Positions 5,963-5,963 of a stretch of 5,963 bases of DNA are shown piece after piece. The translations under genes and the position numbers were made by a program. How positions within the stretch are numbered: the first letter of the stretch is position 1; each line of letters opens with the position of its first letter. The notes below the pieces were generated by a model, which made no database searches, was not told where the DNA came from, and worked only from the letters and a program-made list of their open reading frames with translations. Source of the DNA: Oscillospiraceae bacterium (GTDB taxonomy: Bacteria; Bacillota_A; Clostridia; Oscillospirales; Ruminococcaceae); contig JAGDDO010000330.1 in the NCBI GenBank assembly GCA_017848205.1, forward strand, positions 1 through 5,963, written 5' to 3'.

Positions 5963-5963
5963 A

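Overview
The window looks like a piece of a Gram-positive, gut- or rumen-type Firmicutes chromosome, most likely Ruminococcus or a close relative in Oscillospirales. This placement rests on a lipoprotein-type sugar-binding protein, strong AAGGAG ribosome-binding sites, Rho-independent terminators, moderate GC content and short palindromic intergenic repeats. The genus is an inference from protein style and codon use, not from a search.

Left and centre (1-4300, + strand): a complete ChvE/MmsA/MmsB (GguAB-type) multiple-monosaccharide ABC importer. It consists of a lipid-anchored binding protein (1-1239), a double-NBD ATPase starting at TTG (1483-3060) and a membrane permease (3137-4300). The ATPase and permease genes are separated by a short gap holding a perfect 12-bp hairpin. 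The binding-protein gene is separated from the ATPase gene by 243 bases packed with palindromes. These include a 111-base repeat, a GC-rich hairpin with a T-run, and a 13-base perfect inverted repeat enclosing the whole block. Such an arrangement is expected to give much more binding protein than ATPase and permease.

Between the permease and the next gene (4301-4498): a strong bidirectional terminator, then a second copy of the same repeat in the opposite orientation. The two copies bracket mmsAB. No stretch longer than 300 bases lacks a gene.

Right (4499-5963, - strand, convergent): a membrane diguanylate cyclase with an extracytoplasmic beta-type sensor region, about seven membrane helices and a C-terminal GGDEF domain. 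Its frame stays open to the window edge except for one TAA at 5837-5839 inside the sensor domain. The visible 425-residue ORF from a GTG at 5776 is therefore most likely the 3' part of a gene broken by a nonsense mutation or a base-call error. The two most interesting things here are this interrupted gene and the palindromic repeat family. I see no clearly new multi-gene system.
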